This document shows positions 8,199-17,955 of a DNA stretch of 64,000 bases, in pieces (position 1 is the first letter of the stretch; each line of letters starts with the position of its first letter). The notes under the pieces were generated by a model. That model was not told the origin of the DNA. It made no database searches and saw nothing but the letters and a program-made list of their open reading frames with translations. The translations under genes were made by a program, and so were the position numbers. Location: positions 99,811-163,810 of the forward strand of contig JAUHZU010000010.1 of assembly GCA_030425705.1 (NCBI GenBank), in the 5' to 3' direction. The DNA comes from Phycisphaerae bacterium (GTDB lineage Bacteria > Planctomycetota > Phycisphaerae > Phycisphaerales > Phycisphaeraceae).

Positions 8199-8744
8199 CT
8201 ACTCGAGCCCGTCGATGGCTTCTTCCACGGACTCGGGCACGACCACCGACGGGTCGGGGGTGATGCCCGGGCTGCTGAGCAGGTTCACCACCGTGCCGGT
8301 CGCATCGTCCTCGAACTCGAGCACCTGGTAGCTCCACGACGTGCCGTTGGACGAGTCCGCCTCGATGTAGAGCCAGCCGCTGCCGGTCGAGCCCTCGACG
8401 GGCATGCGGGCGATGAAGCTGCTGCCGCTCGTGCCGGAGTTCGCCTCGATGTTGCCCTGGTTGCTCATCGTGTCCCAGAAGCCGGCCACCTCGACGGGGC
8501 TGCCGATCAGCGCCTCGACCTCCTTGCTGCCCTCGCAGGCCGCGATGCCGTCGACGTAAGGCGGCATCTTCTGCAGCTCGCTCATGCCGAACCACATCAG
8601 CCCGCCGCACGACCCGCAGCACAGCAGGATCGGGCCGCCGATGATCAGGGGCAGGAACCACCACCAGCTCCGCGCGAACCAGCCCTTCTTCACGGGCTGG
8701 AGCTGCTGCTGCATCGGGTTCGTCGGGTCGTGGTAGCCGGTCAT
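8199..8744 (-). CDS. Coa1-like membrane-anchored protein
   Basis: This 181-residue protein has a cytoplasmic glutamine-rich start, one transmembrane segment (about residues 24-52, WWWFLPLIIGGPILLCCG) and an exported domain. That domain has ALIGSPVEVAGFW followed by FIARMPVEGSTGSGWLYIEA, the layout of the Coa1/Tim21-like fold: a G-S-P motif, then an amphipathic strand and a G.KG.G.L turn. Bacterial members are mostly uncharacterised; a role in cytochrome oxidase assembly is known only for the mitochondrial relatives. It sits just downstream of the VOC gene on the same strand, but I see no functional link. Confidence 0.6.
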   Translation of the reverse strand: MTGYHDPTNPMQQQLQPVKKGWFARSWWWFLPLIIGGPILLCCGSCGGLMWFGMSELQKMPPYVDGIAACEGSKEVEALIGSPVEVAGFWDTMSNQGNIEANSGTSGSSFIARMPVEGSTGSGWLYIEADSSNGTSWSYQVLEFEDDATGTVVNLLSSPGITPDPSVVVPESVEEAIDGLE

Positions 8745-8817
8745 CGTGGGGTCTCCGGTGCGGGGGTTGACCGGAGTTTACCGCGCACCGCGCCGCAGGG
8801 CAGGGAGCCCGGCCCGC

Positions 8818-9249
8818 TTATCCCCCGTCCTGCAACAGCTCCACCACCTCGCCGCCCGGGCCGGTGAAGAACGCGATGGTGATCGGCATGGGCTCGGCGC
8901 CGCCCCCGGCCGTGTTAGTCAGCGTCAGCGGCGTCGCCCCCATCGTCACCGCCATGCCCGCCGCCTCTACCGCGGCCACGACCGCCTCCAGCCGGTCCGT
9001 CCCCAGGCACAGGTGCCAGTGCACGTTCCGGTCGTCGGCCGGGGTCACCGGCCGGTCGTCATCCACCAGCTCCAGCCGCGAGCCGTCCCCGGTATCCAGG
9101 TGCGCGAACCGCGCGCCGTTCAGCTCGAACGCCGCCGCGACCGTCATCCCCAGCACACCGGTGTAGAACGCCACCGACGCGTCCAGGTCCGCCGTCCGCA
9201 CCGCGACATGATGCACCCCGCCGGTGCCTAAAACCTTGTTCTGACTCAT
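8818..9249 (-). CDS. VOC (glyoxalase/dioxygenase-fold) family protein
   Basis: This 143-residue protein has two beta-alpha-beta-beta-beta modules. GGVHHVAVRTADLDASVAFY opens the first and supplies the first metal-ligand His; HWHLCLGTDRLEAVVAAVEA opens the second; GGEVVELLQDGG carries the final acidic ligand near the C-terminus. The start at 9249 is favoured by AAGGA seven bases upstream; the frame continues to 9309 but that part is translated repeat sequence. The family includes lactoylglutathione lyases, dioxygenases and resistance proteins, so the substrate cannot be assigned. Confidence 0.8.
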   Translation of the reverse strand: MSQNKVLGTGGVHHVAVRTADLDASVAFYTGVLGMTVAAAFELNGARFAHLDTGDGSRLELVDDDRPVTPADDRNVHWHLCLGTDRLEAVVAAVEAAGMAVTMGATPLTLTNTAGGGAEPMPITIAFFTGPGGEVVELLQDGG

Positions 9250-9285
9250 CGTTTGTTCCTTTGAAACCAGAAAACACGCGAAGCA

Positions 9286-9362
9286 GCCACGGATTTCACA
9301 GATCGACACAGATCGATACGCAGCGCAATTCCTAATCTGTGCCCATCCGTGAAATCCGTGGC
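9286..9362. repeat. Long intergenic inverted repeat, family A
   Basis: The left arm starts GCCACGGATTTCACAGAT (9286) and the right arm ends ATCCGTGAAATCCGTGGC (9362); the arms form a long imperfect hairpin. The same sequence flanks a small gene at 25239 and 25627, and a related palindrome lies at 11190. It is a dispersed intergenic repeat of the kind common in this phylum and may also act as a transcription stop. Confidence 0.75.
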
Positions 9363-9421
9363 CACTCCCCTTGCCTCGCTCTGCGCCTTCGCGCTGTCGC
9401 GTGAGGCAACCATCAAAGTCC

Positions 9422-11119
9422 CTACCCCCGCGTCAGTTTGCGGTACTTCAGCCGGTGCGGCTGGTCCGCATCGATGCCCAGCCGCTTCTTGCGGTCCGCC
9501 TCGTACATCTGGTAGTTGCCCTCGAAGAAGCGCACCTGGCTGTCGCCCTCGAACGCGAGGATGTGCGTCGCCACCCGGTCCAGGAACCACCGGTCGTGGC
9601 TGATCACCACCGCGCAGCCCGGGAAGTGTTCCAGCGCCTCCTCCAACGCGCGGATCGTCTTCACATCCAGATCGTTGGTCGGCTCGTCCAGGAGCAGCAC
9701 GTTCAACGGCTGCGTCAGCATCCGCGCCAAGTGGACACGGTTGCGCTGACCGCCGGACAACGTGCCGACTTGCTGAGACTGGTCCGTGCCCGTAAACGAG
9801 TACTTCGCCACATAAGCCCGGCTGTTCACCTCCATCTTCCCGAGCTTCAGCGTCTCCTTGCCGCCCGAGATCGCCTGCCAGACCGAGTCGCTGTCCTGCA
9901 GCGTCTCGCGCGACTGCTCGACGTACGACAGCGCGACCGTCTCGCCGACCTCGACGGTGCCGCTGTCCGGCTGCTCCTCGCCGGTGATCATGCGGAACAG
10001 CGTCGTCTTGCCCGCGCCGTTCGGGCCGATCACCCCGACGATCCCGCCCGGCGGCAGCTCGAACGACACATCGTCCAGCAGCAGCTTGTCGCCGTACGCC
10101 TTGCTCGCGCCCTTCGCCCGGATGACGACGTTGCCCAGCCGCGGCCCGGGCGGGATGAAGATCTGCACCTCGGTCTCTTTCGCCTTCTCCTGCTCCTCGT
10201 AGAGCTGCTCGTACCGCGCGATGCGGGCCTTGTTCTTCGCCTGCCGGCCCTGCGGCGTCTTGCCGATCCACTCCAGCTCGCGCTGCAGCTCCTTCCGCCG
10301 CGCATCGTTGCGCGCGCCCTCCACGGCCAGCCGCTTGTCCTTCTGCGCCAGCCAGGACGAGTAGTTGCCCTTCCACGGGATGCCCTCGCCCCGGTCCAGC
10401 TCGAGGATCCAGCCCGCCACGTTGTCCAGGAAGTACCGGTCGTGCGTGATCGCGATGATCGTGCCCGGGTACTGCTGCAGGTGCCGCTCCAGCCAGCCCA
10501 CCGACTCCGCGTCCAGGTGGTTCGTCGGCTCATCGAGCAGCAAAATGTCCGGCTGCTGCAGCAGCAACTGGCACAGCGCCACCCGCCGCTTCTCCCCCCC
10601 CGACAACGGCCCGATCAGCGCGTCCTCCGGCGGGCACCGCAGCGCGTCCATCGCCATCTCCAGCTTGCTGTCGATCTCCCACGCCCCCAGGTGCTCCAGC
10701 TGCTCCTGCACCTTCCCCTGCTTCTCGATCAGCTTGTCCATCTCCTCCGGCGACATCTCCTCGGCAAACTTCTCGTTGATCGCGTCGAACTCGGCCAAGA
10801 GGCCGTACACCTCGCCCGCCGCCTCCATGACCGCCTCCTTCACGGTCTGGTCCGGGTTCAGCTTCGGCTCCTGCTCCAGCAGCCCGATCGTGTACCCCGG
10901 CTGCAACACCGTCTTCCCCTCGTACTCGGTGTCCTGCCCCGCGAGGATCCGCAGCAGCGTCGACTTGCCCGCGCCGTTCAGCCCGAGCACGCCGATCTTC
11001 GCGCCGTAGAAGTAGGACAGGTTGATGTCCTTCAGCACGGGCTTGTTGTTGTATTCCTTCGTGACGTTGATCATCGAGTAGATGATCTTTTCCGGGTCGC
11101 TGGTCTTAGGCGCATTCAT
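9422..11119 (-). CDS. ettA: Energy-dependent translational throttle protein, ABC-F ATPase
   Basis: This 565-residue protein has two ATP-binding cassettes and no membrane segment. Walker A motifs are GLNGAGKST and GPNGAGKTT, signature motifs LSGGEKRRVALC and LSGGQRNRVHLARML, and Walker B motifs end DEPTNHLD and DEPTNDLD. The charged linker between the domains (about 240-320) and the length (E. coli EttA is 555) fit EttA rather than Uup or the resistance ABC-Fs. EttA binds the ribosomal E site and gates the first elongation cycles according to ATP/ADP ratio. It is monocistronic here, between two repeat hairpins. Confidence 0.93.
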   Translation of the reverse strand: MNAPKTSDPEKIIYSMINVTKEYNNKPVLKDINLSYFYGAKIGVLGLNGAGKSTLLRILAGQDTEYEGKTVLQPGYTIGLLEQEPKLNPDQTVKEAVMEAAGEVYGLLAEFDAINEKFAEEMSPEEMDKLIEKQGKVQEQLEHLGAWEIDSKLEMAMDALRCPPEDALIGPLSGGEKRRVALCQLLLQQPDILLLDEPTNHLDAESVGWLERHLQQYPGTIIAITHDRYFLDNVAGWILELDRGEGIPWKGNYSSWLAQKDKRLAVEGARNDARRKELQRELEWIGKTPQGRQAKNKARIARYEQLYEEQEKAKETEVQIFIPPGPRLGNVVIRAKGASKAYGDKLLLDDVSFELPPGGIVGVIGPNGAGKTTLFRMITGEEQPDSGTVEVGETVALSYVEQSRETLQDSDSVWQAISGGKETLKLGKMEVNSRAYVAKYSFTGTDQSQQVGTLSGGQRNRVHLARMLTQPLNVLLLDEPTNDLDVKTIRALEEALEHFPGCAVVISHDRWFLDRVATHILAFEGDSQVRFFEGNYQMYEADRKKRLGIDADQPHRLKYRKLTRG

Positions 11120-11189
11120 GGGCGGGATTGTAGCGGAGCAGATTCAACCGCGGCGGCGCGGTCAACACGGAGGGACACGCAGACGAAAT

Positions 11190-11273
11190 GAAACCACCGA
11201 TGCACACGGATGCACACCGATTACGCTCACGCGGAACTCGATCCGCGTGAATCGGTGTGCATCGGTGGTTTCA
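11190..11273. repeat. Long intergenic inverted repeat, family A variant
   Basis: The left part reads GAAACCACCGATGCACACGG and the right part ends ATCGGTGTGCATCGGTGG then TTTCA; together they form a long hairpin upstream of ettA. The internal 9-12 bp periodicity (CACCGATG, CACACGGATG, CACACCGATT) is typical of this repeat family. Confidence 0.7.
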
Positions 11274-11320
11274 ACCTGTCCCGGGTCCGCCTTACTCATA
11301 CCTAGCGGCGTCCGGCGGGC

Positions 11321-11791
11321 TCACGCCGTCGCCGCCGCCGTCCCGCCGCCCTCGGCGTGGTCCTTCAGCTTCTTCATCATCTTCTTGAGGTGCATCTTCC
11401 CGAAGCACATCATGAGCGGCATCATCAGCTTCATGAAAAAGCCCATCTGCCCCTCGAAGTCGCACACGTAGTCCAGCTTCGTCCCGCCGTCCTGCTCGGC
11501 CAAGTGGTAGTCGGCCGTGGCCTTCATGTCCCCGCCGAAGCACCCGCCCCAAAACCGGATCCCCAGGTGCCTCGGCGCGTCGTGCGCGGTGATCACGCCG
11601 TCGTACGTCTGCTCCTTCCGGCCTTCCTTGATGACCATCCGCACCTTCGCACCGACCTCGGAGGGGTCCCCCTCCACGACCTCGTTGGAGATCAGCCCGG
11701 TCATCCACTTCTTCTGCAGCTCCGGGTCCTCGATGTGGTCCCACACCGTCCGGATCGGCGCATCAATGTGCATCGTAAAAGTCATGGGCAT
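11321..11791 (-). CDS. SRPBCC (START-like) family protein
   Basis: This 156-residue protein begins MPMTFTMHIDAPIRTVWDHI, where the first strand and helix of the Bet v1/START helix-grip fold are clear (HIDAPIRTVWDHIEDPELQK), and continues with GAKVRMVIKEGRKEQTYDGV and TADYHLAEQDGGTKLDYVCD. It ends in a lysine-rich helix. Such proteins bind hydrophobic ligands or act as cyclases; no substrate can be proposed. The start at 11791 has AGGAG seven bases upstream. Confidence 0.75.
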   Translation of the reverse strand: MPMTFTMHIDAPIRTVWDHIEDPELQKKWMTGLISNEVVEGDPSEVGAKVRMVIKEGRKEQTYDGVITAHDAPRHLGIRFWGGCFGGDMKATADYHLAEQDGGTKLDYVCDFEGQMGFFMKLMMPLMMCFGKMHLKKMMKKLKDHAEGGGTAAATA

Positions 11792-11975
11792 GGCGGGGCT
11801 CCTGAAGGGTGCAGATGAACCACAAAGACGCATGAAGAGGCGGAGAGGCCGGGCCCCACAGTCTACCCCCAATATCGCGCTGCACGAAGCACGCCGTCCG
11901 GCGGCCAGACGGATCGCGCTTCCCCAGCACGCGTCCGAGGGGTCAATCAATAGATCAGGGATCGGGCGGCCCCGG

Positions 11976-12254
11976 TCAGGGATTCTGGGCCGGGGCGATC
12001 GCCAGCGATGCGCCGTCGCCCGTGTCCTGGCAGCACAGCGTCTTGTCCGACAGCGCCGCCGCCGCCTCCGGGTCCACCGCCAGGAACGTGTTCCCGTCCT
12101 TCTCGAACGTCTGGTCCTTGGGCCCCGGCTCGGCGATGCCCATGTTGATCTTCCCCTCCTCCGCGAACAGCCGCAGGGCCGTGTGCTCGGGCGCTTTCAC
12201 ATCGCTCAACTGGGAGGTGATCCAGGTCTCGGCTTCGGGGGTGACTGTCAGCAT
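11976..12254 (-). CDS. HesB/IscA-like small protein
   Basis: This 92-residue protein begins MLTVTPEAETWITSQL and continues ALRLFAEEGKINMGIAEPGP, resembling the HesB/IscA iron-sulfur scaffold fold (strand, helix, then glycine-rich strands). The canonical three cysteines of IscA are not present in the usual arrangement; only a Cys-Cys pair (KTLCCQDTGDG) near the C-terminus remains. It may be a structural relative rather than a true Fe-S carrier. It borders the tandem 21-bp array. Confidence 0.5.
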   Translation of the reverse strand: MLTVTPEAETWITSQLSDVKAPEHTALRLFAEEGKINMGIAEPGPKDQTFEKDGNTFLAVDPEAAAALSDKTLCCQDTGDGASLAIAPAQNP

Positions 12255-12451
12255 CGGGTCGGTCCTTCCGTGTCAATACACGCCACCAGACACCCGCACC
12301 AACACAGCACAAACGCCCGAAGGCCTCGAATCGTTCTTGCCTCACCCTAGGCCCAAAGCGCCCGACTGTCCAGCCCACGCATCATCACGTCCCGCTCCAA
12401 GCGATCGACGCCACGGTGTCAGACGTTCATGACAGCACGGGAGCACAACTC

Positions 12452-12797
12452 CCATCACGGTGTCGCTCGTCCGTCTAACGAAATGCTGCTCCGTCATAAC
12501 ACCGGCGCGCTGCCGCGTCACGGAAACATGCTCGCGCATCACGAAACCATACCGGTGCATAACGCGTCCTGATCGCTGCATAACGAAGCGGCGCCCGTGC
12601 ATAACGGAACCCATCGTGTGCATAACGGCACGGAAGCGTTGCATAACGGAACGAGCCCGATGCATAACGAAACTATTCCGTTGCATAACGAAAGCAGGCC
12701 GGTGCATAACAGAACCTTCCTGCTGCATAACGAAAACAATCCGTTCCCCGCCAGATCGGAAGGGTTTCGTTATGCATCCGATGGTCTTCGTTATGCA
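12452..12797. repeat. Iteron-like array of 21-bp-phased TTATGC-core units with an orientation switch
   Basis: Fourteen units lie at exact 21-bp steps from 12452 to 12725. The nine right-hand units (from 12557) carry GCATAAC plus G/A and mostly a following A-rich triplet; the remaining positions vary freely. The five left units are degenerate (CCATCACG, GTCTAACG, TCATAACA, GCGTCACG, GCATCACG) but keep the phase. Two more units in opposite orientation (CGTTATGC at 12768 and 12789) are again 21 bp apart. On the minus strand the core TTATGCA resembles the first bases of a DnaA box (TTATNCACA), and one unit gives a full match (complement of 12617-12625). No gene overlaps. See findings. Confidence 0.85.
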
Positions 12798-12989
12798 GGC
12801 AGGGCGATACGCCGCGTTCGGGCGGGGTTCTTGGGCGATGGAGGCCCGTAGCGGGGCGGGCCGAGTGGTTATCCGGGCGGACCCCGGCGTGATCGCGGCC
12901 GTTGCGGCTGATCCCGTGGGCGATGCTGTCGGGTTAAGTGCGGGTGGGGTTGTGCCGATTGGGTAAGTATGCTGACGCCCTCACCCCCG

Positions 12990-13343
12990 ATGACGAACCT
13001 GGAACGGCAGCGCGCGTTCTGCGCCCGCAACCCGCACTACTACCGCGACCGCCACCGCCGGAAGAAGGCCGAGCGCGCGGCCGCGGCCAGGCTCATGGCC
13101 GAGCACCCCGATCTCACCCTCGCTCAGGCCCACGCCATCGCCCAAGGCAAAGCCCCCGCCCCCCAGAAGGCCGAGGCCCCCGAAACGCCCCCGGTCGTGC
13201 TGGCCCTCCCGGCCCCGGAAGACATGGTCAACCCCATGGTCACCATGACCCTCCGCGACGCCCTCACCTACCAGCCGGCGAAGATCAGGATCGTGAGCGA
13301 GCCCAAAACGCTGGACGATGCGGCATCGGCCGACGTAGAATAG
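12990..13343 (+). CDS. Small basic hypothetical protein
   Basis: This 117-residue protein begins MTNLERQRAFCARNPHYYRD, followed by a strongly basic stretch (RHRRKKAERAAAAR), an alanine-rich helix (LTLAQAHAIAQG), a proline-rich linker and a less charged C-terminus. There is no signal peptide or membrane segment. The basic helix could contact nucleic acid. It is the first gene to the right of the 21-bp array, so a functional link to the array is possible but unproven. An in-frame ATG at 12969 would add seven residues. I do not recognise a family. Confidence 0.5.
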   Translation: MTNLERQRAFCARNPHYYRDRHRRKKAERAAAARLMAEHPDLTLAQAHAIAQGKAPAPQKAEAPETPPVVLALPAPEDMVNPMVTMTLRDALTYQPAKIRIVSEPKTLDDAASADVE

Positions 13344-13373
13344 ATCGCGATTTATCCACGCGGCGGACCCGAT

Positions 13374-13629
13374 ATGGACCACCTCACCATCCCCAATCCC
13401 CGACGGCCTCCCCGCCGACCAGAAGCGGGACCTCGCCGGCTACCTCACCGACCAGGTGAAGCAGATCACGGGCGACGGCCCATCGATCGACGACGACCCG
13501 GCCGTCCGCGCGGAGATCGTGCGACGGATCAAGCAAGGCATGGACGACATCGCGGCCGGGCGGTTCTACTCCGCCGACGAGGCCCGGCGGCGGATCGCCG
13601 ACCACCTCGACGAGACCCGGCCCCGATGA
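13374..13629 (+). pseudogene. Frameshifted antitoxin gene of a ParDE-like pair
   Basis: The frame that ends at the TGA of 13627-13629 reads GLPADQKRDLAGYLTDQVKQ and later AVRAEIVRRIKQGMDDIAAG then RFYSADEARRRIADHL, typical of short ParD-like addiction antitoxins. It has no start codon of its own. The only nearby ATG (13374) is in the next frame and reads MDHLTIPN before the frames would have to switch near 13395, suggesting a small indel. The TGA overlaps the toxin ATG as ATGA, as in intact toxin-antitoxin operons. Confidence 0.6.
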
Positions 13630-13934
13630 GCTACCGGGTGGTCTACACCGACTCGTTCCTCGCGGATGTGCGTGACCACCTGGCGCACCTCCGCCGCGAG
13701 CGCGTGGCCGAGCGGGTTATCGACGACTGGTACATCAAGCTGTTCGACCGCCTCGACGACCTCGCGGTCTGGCCACGGTCCTGCGTGGTGTCGTAGCCGT
13801 ACACCCGCGACGCCGGCCGGACGACCCACAAGCTCAACGTCGGCGACTACCTGGTGTTTTATCAGGTCGATGATGACCACCGCCGCGTCGAGCTGGTCGC
13901 CTTCTTTCACGGGGCGAAGGATTGGAAGCACTGA
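13626..13934 (+). pseudogene. ParE/RelE-type toxin gene broken by a nonsense codon
   Basis: The frame from ATG 13626 reads MSYRVVYTDSFLADVRDHLA and IDDWYIKLFDRLDDLAVWPR up to a TAG at 13794-13796. It then resumes in the same frame with PYTRDAGRTTHKLNVGDYLV and VELVAFFHGAKDWKH before TGA. Joined, this is a complete ParE-fold toxin of about 102 residues. The TAG could be a single change from GAG (Glu). With the antitoxin also frameshifted, the pair looks inactivated. Confidence 0.7.
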
Positions 13935-13950
13935 GTGCTGCCCGCATCGC

Positions 13951-13987
13951 GGAAGATTGAACCACGAAGACGCGGAGGGCACGAAGG
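13951..13987 (+). repeat. Repeat family B, copy 1 (partial)
   Basis: GGAAGATTGAACCACGAAGA followed by CGCGGAGGGCACGAAGG. It matches the right half of the two 75-bp copies at 14128 and 14906. The internal 9-bp rhythm (ACCACGAAG, ACGCGGAGG, GCACGAAGG) marks it as one of the short-period intergenic repeats. Confidence 0.75.
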
Positions 13988-14008
13988 AAGGCGAGAGGGA
14001 CCCAACCA

Positions 14009-14089
14009 CGAGCTGCGACCGTCAGGGAGCGGACGTACGGGGTGGATGAATACAAGTGGGTCGGTCCGCTCCCTCACGGTCGCGGCTCG
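14009..14089. repeat. 26-bp-arm inverted repeat
   Basis: The left arm (14009-14034, containing CGACCGTCAGGGAGCGGAC) and the right arm (14064-14089, containing GTCCGCTCCCTCACGGTCG) pair with two mismatches over 26 bp around a 29-nt loop. It is an intergenic palindrome within a repeat-dense, gene-free stretch (13935-14280). Confidence 0.75.
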
Positions 14090-14127
14090 TTGATGGCAAC
14101 GCCCCCCGGAAGTGCCCCCGCCCCCGG

Positions 14128-14202
14128 AAGTGCCGAACCCCCGGCCCCGGAAGCGGTCCGCCGGCAGGAAGATTGAACCACGAAGACGCGAAGGGCACGA
14201 AG
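14128..14202 (+). repeat. Repeat family B, copy 2 (75 bp)
   Basis: It begins AAGTGCCGAACCCCCGGCCC and ends GAAGGGCACGAAG. It is identical to the copy at 14906-14980 except for one base (G versus A in the GTCCRCC part). The two direct copies bracket a lower-GC gene. The GGAAGTGCC motif is also repeated just upstream (14107-14126). Confidence 0.85.
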
Positions 14203-14280
14203 AAGGCAATCGTCAACGCAGAGGCTTTGGGTGGCTCGGGTACGAGTCCGCGAGCCACCGCCACCAACTTCCAAAATAGG

Positions 14281-14823
14281 TTAAGGGTTGGGCGGTGGAA
14301 TGGGGATTCCATGCGATTCAAAAAATGTTCTGACGGCCTCATCTTCTCGCCATTCACTGCGAACAGCGTAGCGATGGTCATCAGTTAGCTCGATGACGAA
14401 ACCATTAAGCAGGGCGAAGCTGTGTGGTAAGGATTCTCGCGCGTGTGTGTCACGGATGTATGTGGCCACATCTTCTAACGCCAACCTGGCAACGTTTTGA
14501 TCGACATCAATCCACGCATCCGCTCTCATGTAGAAGCTGAGGCACATTCCATCGGTGTTGTTGGTGGTGGGTAGCGGGAAATCAGCACACTGGTGCCACT
14601 CATCTACAAGTACCGACGATTGAGAAGCAAGCGACTGCAGGCGTGATCGCTGGGGCTCTGGCATCCGTTCATACACGACCGGTATGCCAAGATAGCGATA
14701 ACGGAGGTCGCCGGTATCGAGTCGGATGTCTGCAGATGATGGACCGGAGATGATTGCCCAAGTGACAATCAACCCGATGCCCAAGCCAGTACTCAGCAAG
14801 ATGCGTCGTTTGGATGACCACAT
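14281..14823 (-). CDS. Membrane-anchored hypothetical protein, unusual composition
   Basis: This 180-residue protein starts MWSSKRRILLSTGLGIGLIV with one N-terminal membrane segment (about 8-28), followed by an exported part (GDLRYRYLGIPVVYERM, WIDVDQNVARLALEDVATYI, PHSFALLNGFVIELTDDH). Codon use is visibly less GC-rich than in the neighbouring genes. A TATAAT (complement of 14830-14835) lies only six bases before the ATG, so any transcript from it would have almost no leader. It is bracketed by 75-bp direct repeats. I do not recognise a family. Confidence 0.6.
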   Translation of the reverse strand: MWSSKRRILLSTGLGIGLIVTWAIISGPSSADIRLDTGDLRYRYLGIPVVYERMPEPQRSRLQSLASQSSVLVDEWHQCADFPLPTTNNTDGMCLSFYMRADAWIDVDQNVARLALEDVATYIRDTHARESLPHSFALLNGFVIELTDDHRYAVRSEWREDEAVRTFFESHGIPIPPPNP

Positions 14824-14905
14824 TACTTCATTATAGACGGGTGAGGGAATTTCATAGCCTACCGTCCCGGGGCATAGCCGAGCCTCTGCCCCTGCCACCC
14901 GCCGA

Positions 14906-14980
14906 AAGTGCCGAACCCCCGGCCCCGGAAGCGGTCCACCGGCAGGAAGATTGAACCACGAAGACGCGAAGGGCACGAAG
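14906..14980 (+). repeat. Repeat family B, copy 3 (75 bp)
   Basis: Near-identical direct copy of 14128-14202 with one mismatch over 75 bp. With the other copy it flanks the gene at 14281-14823, about 780 bp apart. Confidence 0.85.
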
Positions 14981-15061
14981 GAGAGCGGGGGGTGTGAGGA
15001 AGTTTGTGATGCCTTCGGTGGGACGCCAATCCCATCCGCCACCTGTCGCCACCCACAGACG

Positions 15062-15736
15062 TTAGTCCTCGAACAGTGGCTGTTCGCCAGCGATGATGGC
15101 ATAAAGCGAGTCAATCCGATGGTAGCCCATTGCCTCGGCTGTTGCGGCGGTCGAGTCGCGTTTGTCAAGGTCGCCCGCATAGTGATAAGCCAGAGCGAGA
15201 TTCGCATACATCAAGGGGTCATTGGGTTCGTATTGGATCGCCAGTTCGCCGTTACGGACTGCTTCATCAAAATTCCCTCTTCTCAAGTCGATTGTGACTA
15301 AGCTTCCATAAACATGGCCATCTGTGGAGTCGTAGTGCAAAGCTTTTTGATAGTAGTCATAGGCTTGGTCGTACTGCCCTTCCATCCGAGCTAGAATCCC
15401 AAGGCCAAGGTATGGGTCTCCCCAATCGGGGTAAAGTTCCAAGCTTTTTTTAAACGCACTTCTCGCGGGGGCGATCTGATCTTGCCTCAGCAATGCAAAG
15501 CCGAGTGAAGACCATCCACCAGCTTCATTTGGGTAATCCGCAAGGATTTTTCGGTATAAGTCAGATGCCTCCTCATAACGTGCTGCTTGGAACAATGCAT
15601 CTGCCTCGCTGAAGTCAGCCTCGCCTGCGTTGACTGTTTGGCTTTGCTGATTCGCCGGGTTCTTGTCGCAACCCTGTATGAGAGGAAGCATTAAGGCGAA
15701 AGCAGCCGCGTGTAAGATTGTACTGTAGTGAAGCAT
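15062..15736 (-). CDS. TPR-repeat lipoprotein
   Basis: This 224-residue protein begins MLHYSTILHAAAFALMLPLI and then QGC, a signal peptide with a lipobox-like Cys at about residue 23. At least four tetratricopeptide repeats follow (ARYEEASDLYRKILADYPNE, APARSAFKKSLELYPD, YDQAYDYYQKALHYDS, FDEAVRNGELAIQYEPND). TPR domains scaffold protein complexes; here it is probably a periplasmic or outer-membrane-tethered adaptor. Composition is lower in GC than the flanking acs gene, like the previous gene, suggesting a shared foreign origin of this short segment. Confidence 0.8.
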   Translation of the reverse strand: MLHYSTILHAAAFALMLPLIQGCDKNPANQQSQTVNAGEADFSEADALFQAARYEEASDLYRKILADYPNEAGGWSSLGFALLRQDQIAPARSAFKKSLELYPDWGDPYLGLGILARMEGQYDQAYDYYQKALHYDSTDGHVYGSLVTIDLRRGNFDEAVRNGELAIQYEPNDPLMYANLALAYHYAGDLDKRDSTAATAEAMGYHRIDSLYAIIAGEQPLFED

Positions 15737-15806
15737 GCTAATATTCAGTCTTTCATGGGTGCATTTTCTTGTCGCAAGGAAAACGGCTACAGGCCTATGC
15801 TCTTTC

Positions 15807-17810
<2,004 letters not shown>

Positions 17811-17955
17811 GGTCTTACTCCTATATAGATTCCACCCGAGGGCAGCAGGGAGTATACACGCGCGGTTGCGCCGCCCCGGCGGTGTGCCGCGGGTGCGGGC
17901 CCACGCCGCGGGGATGCAGTAGAATCCCCAGCTACCGACGAGGAGTCCCCGTTTC

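Noticed and set aside
12452..12797. CRISPR array
   Set aside because: Units are only 21 bp with about nine variable bases, the repeat is degenerate, orientation switches, and no cas genes are present.
12452..12797. Firm call of chromosomal oriC
   Set aside because: Only one unit matches a full DnaA box, there is no obvious AT-rich unwinding region and no dnaA, dnaN or gidA nearby; kept only as one of several hypotheses.
12460..12966. Heptad-repeat proteins encoded across the 21-bp array (for example RCITKxx units on plus, VMHRxxx units on minus)
   Set aside because: A period divisible by three keeps several frames open automatically. Conservation is at the nucleotide level including third codon positions (always GTT for Val), variable parts are random, and no start with a ribosome-binding site fits.
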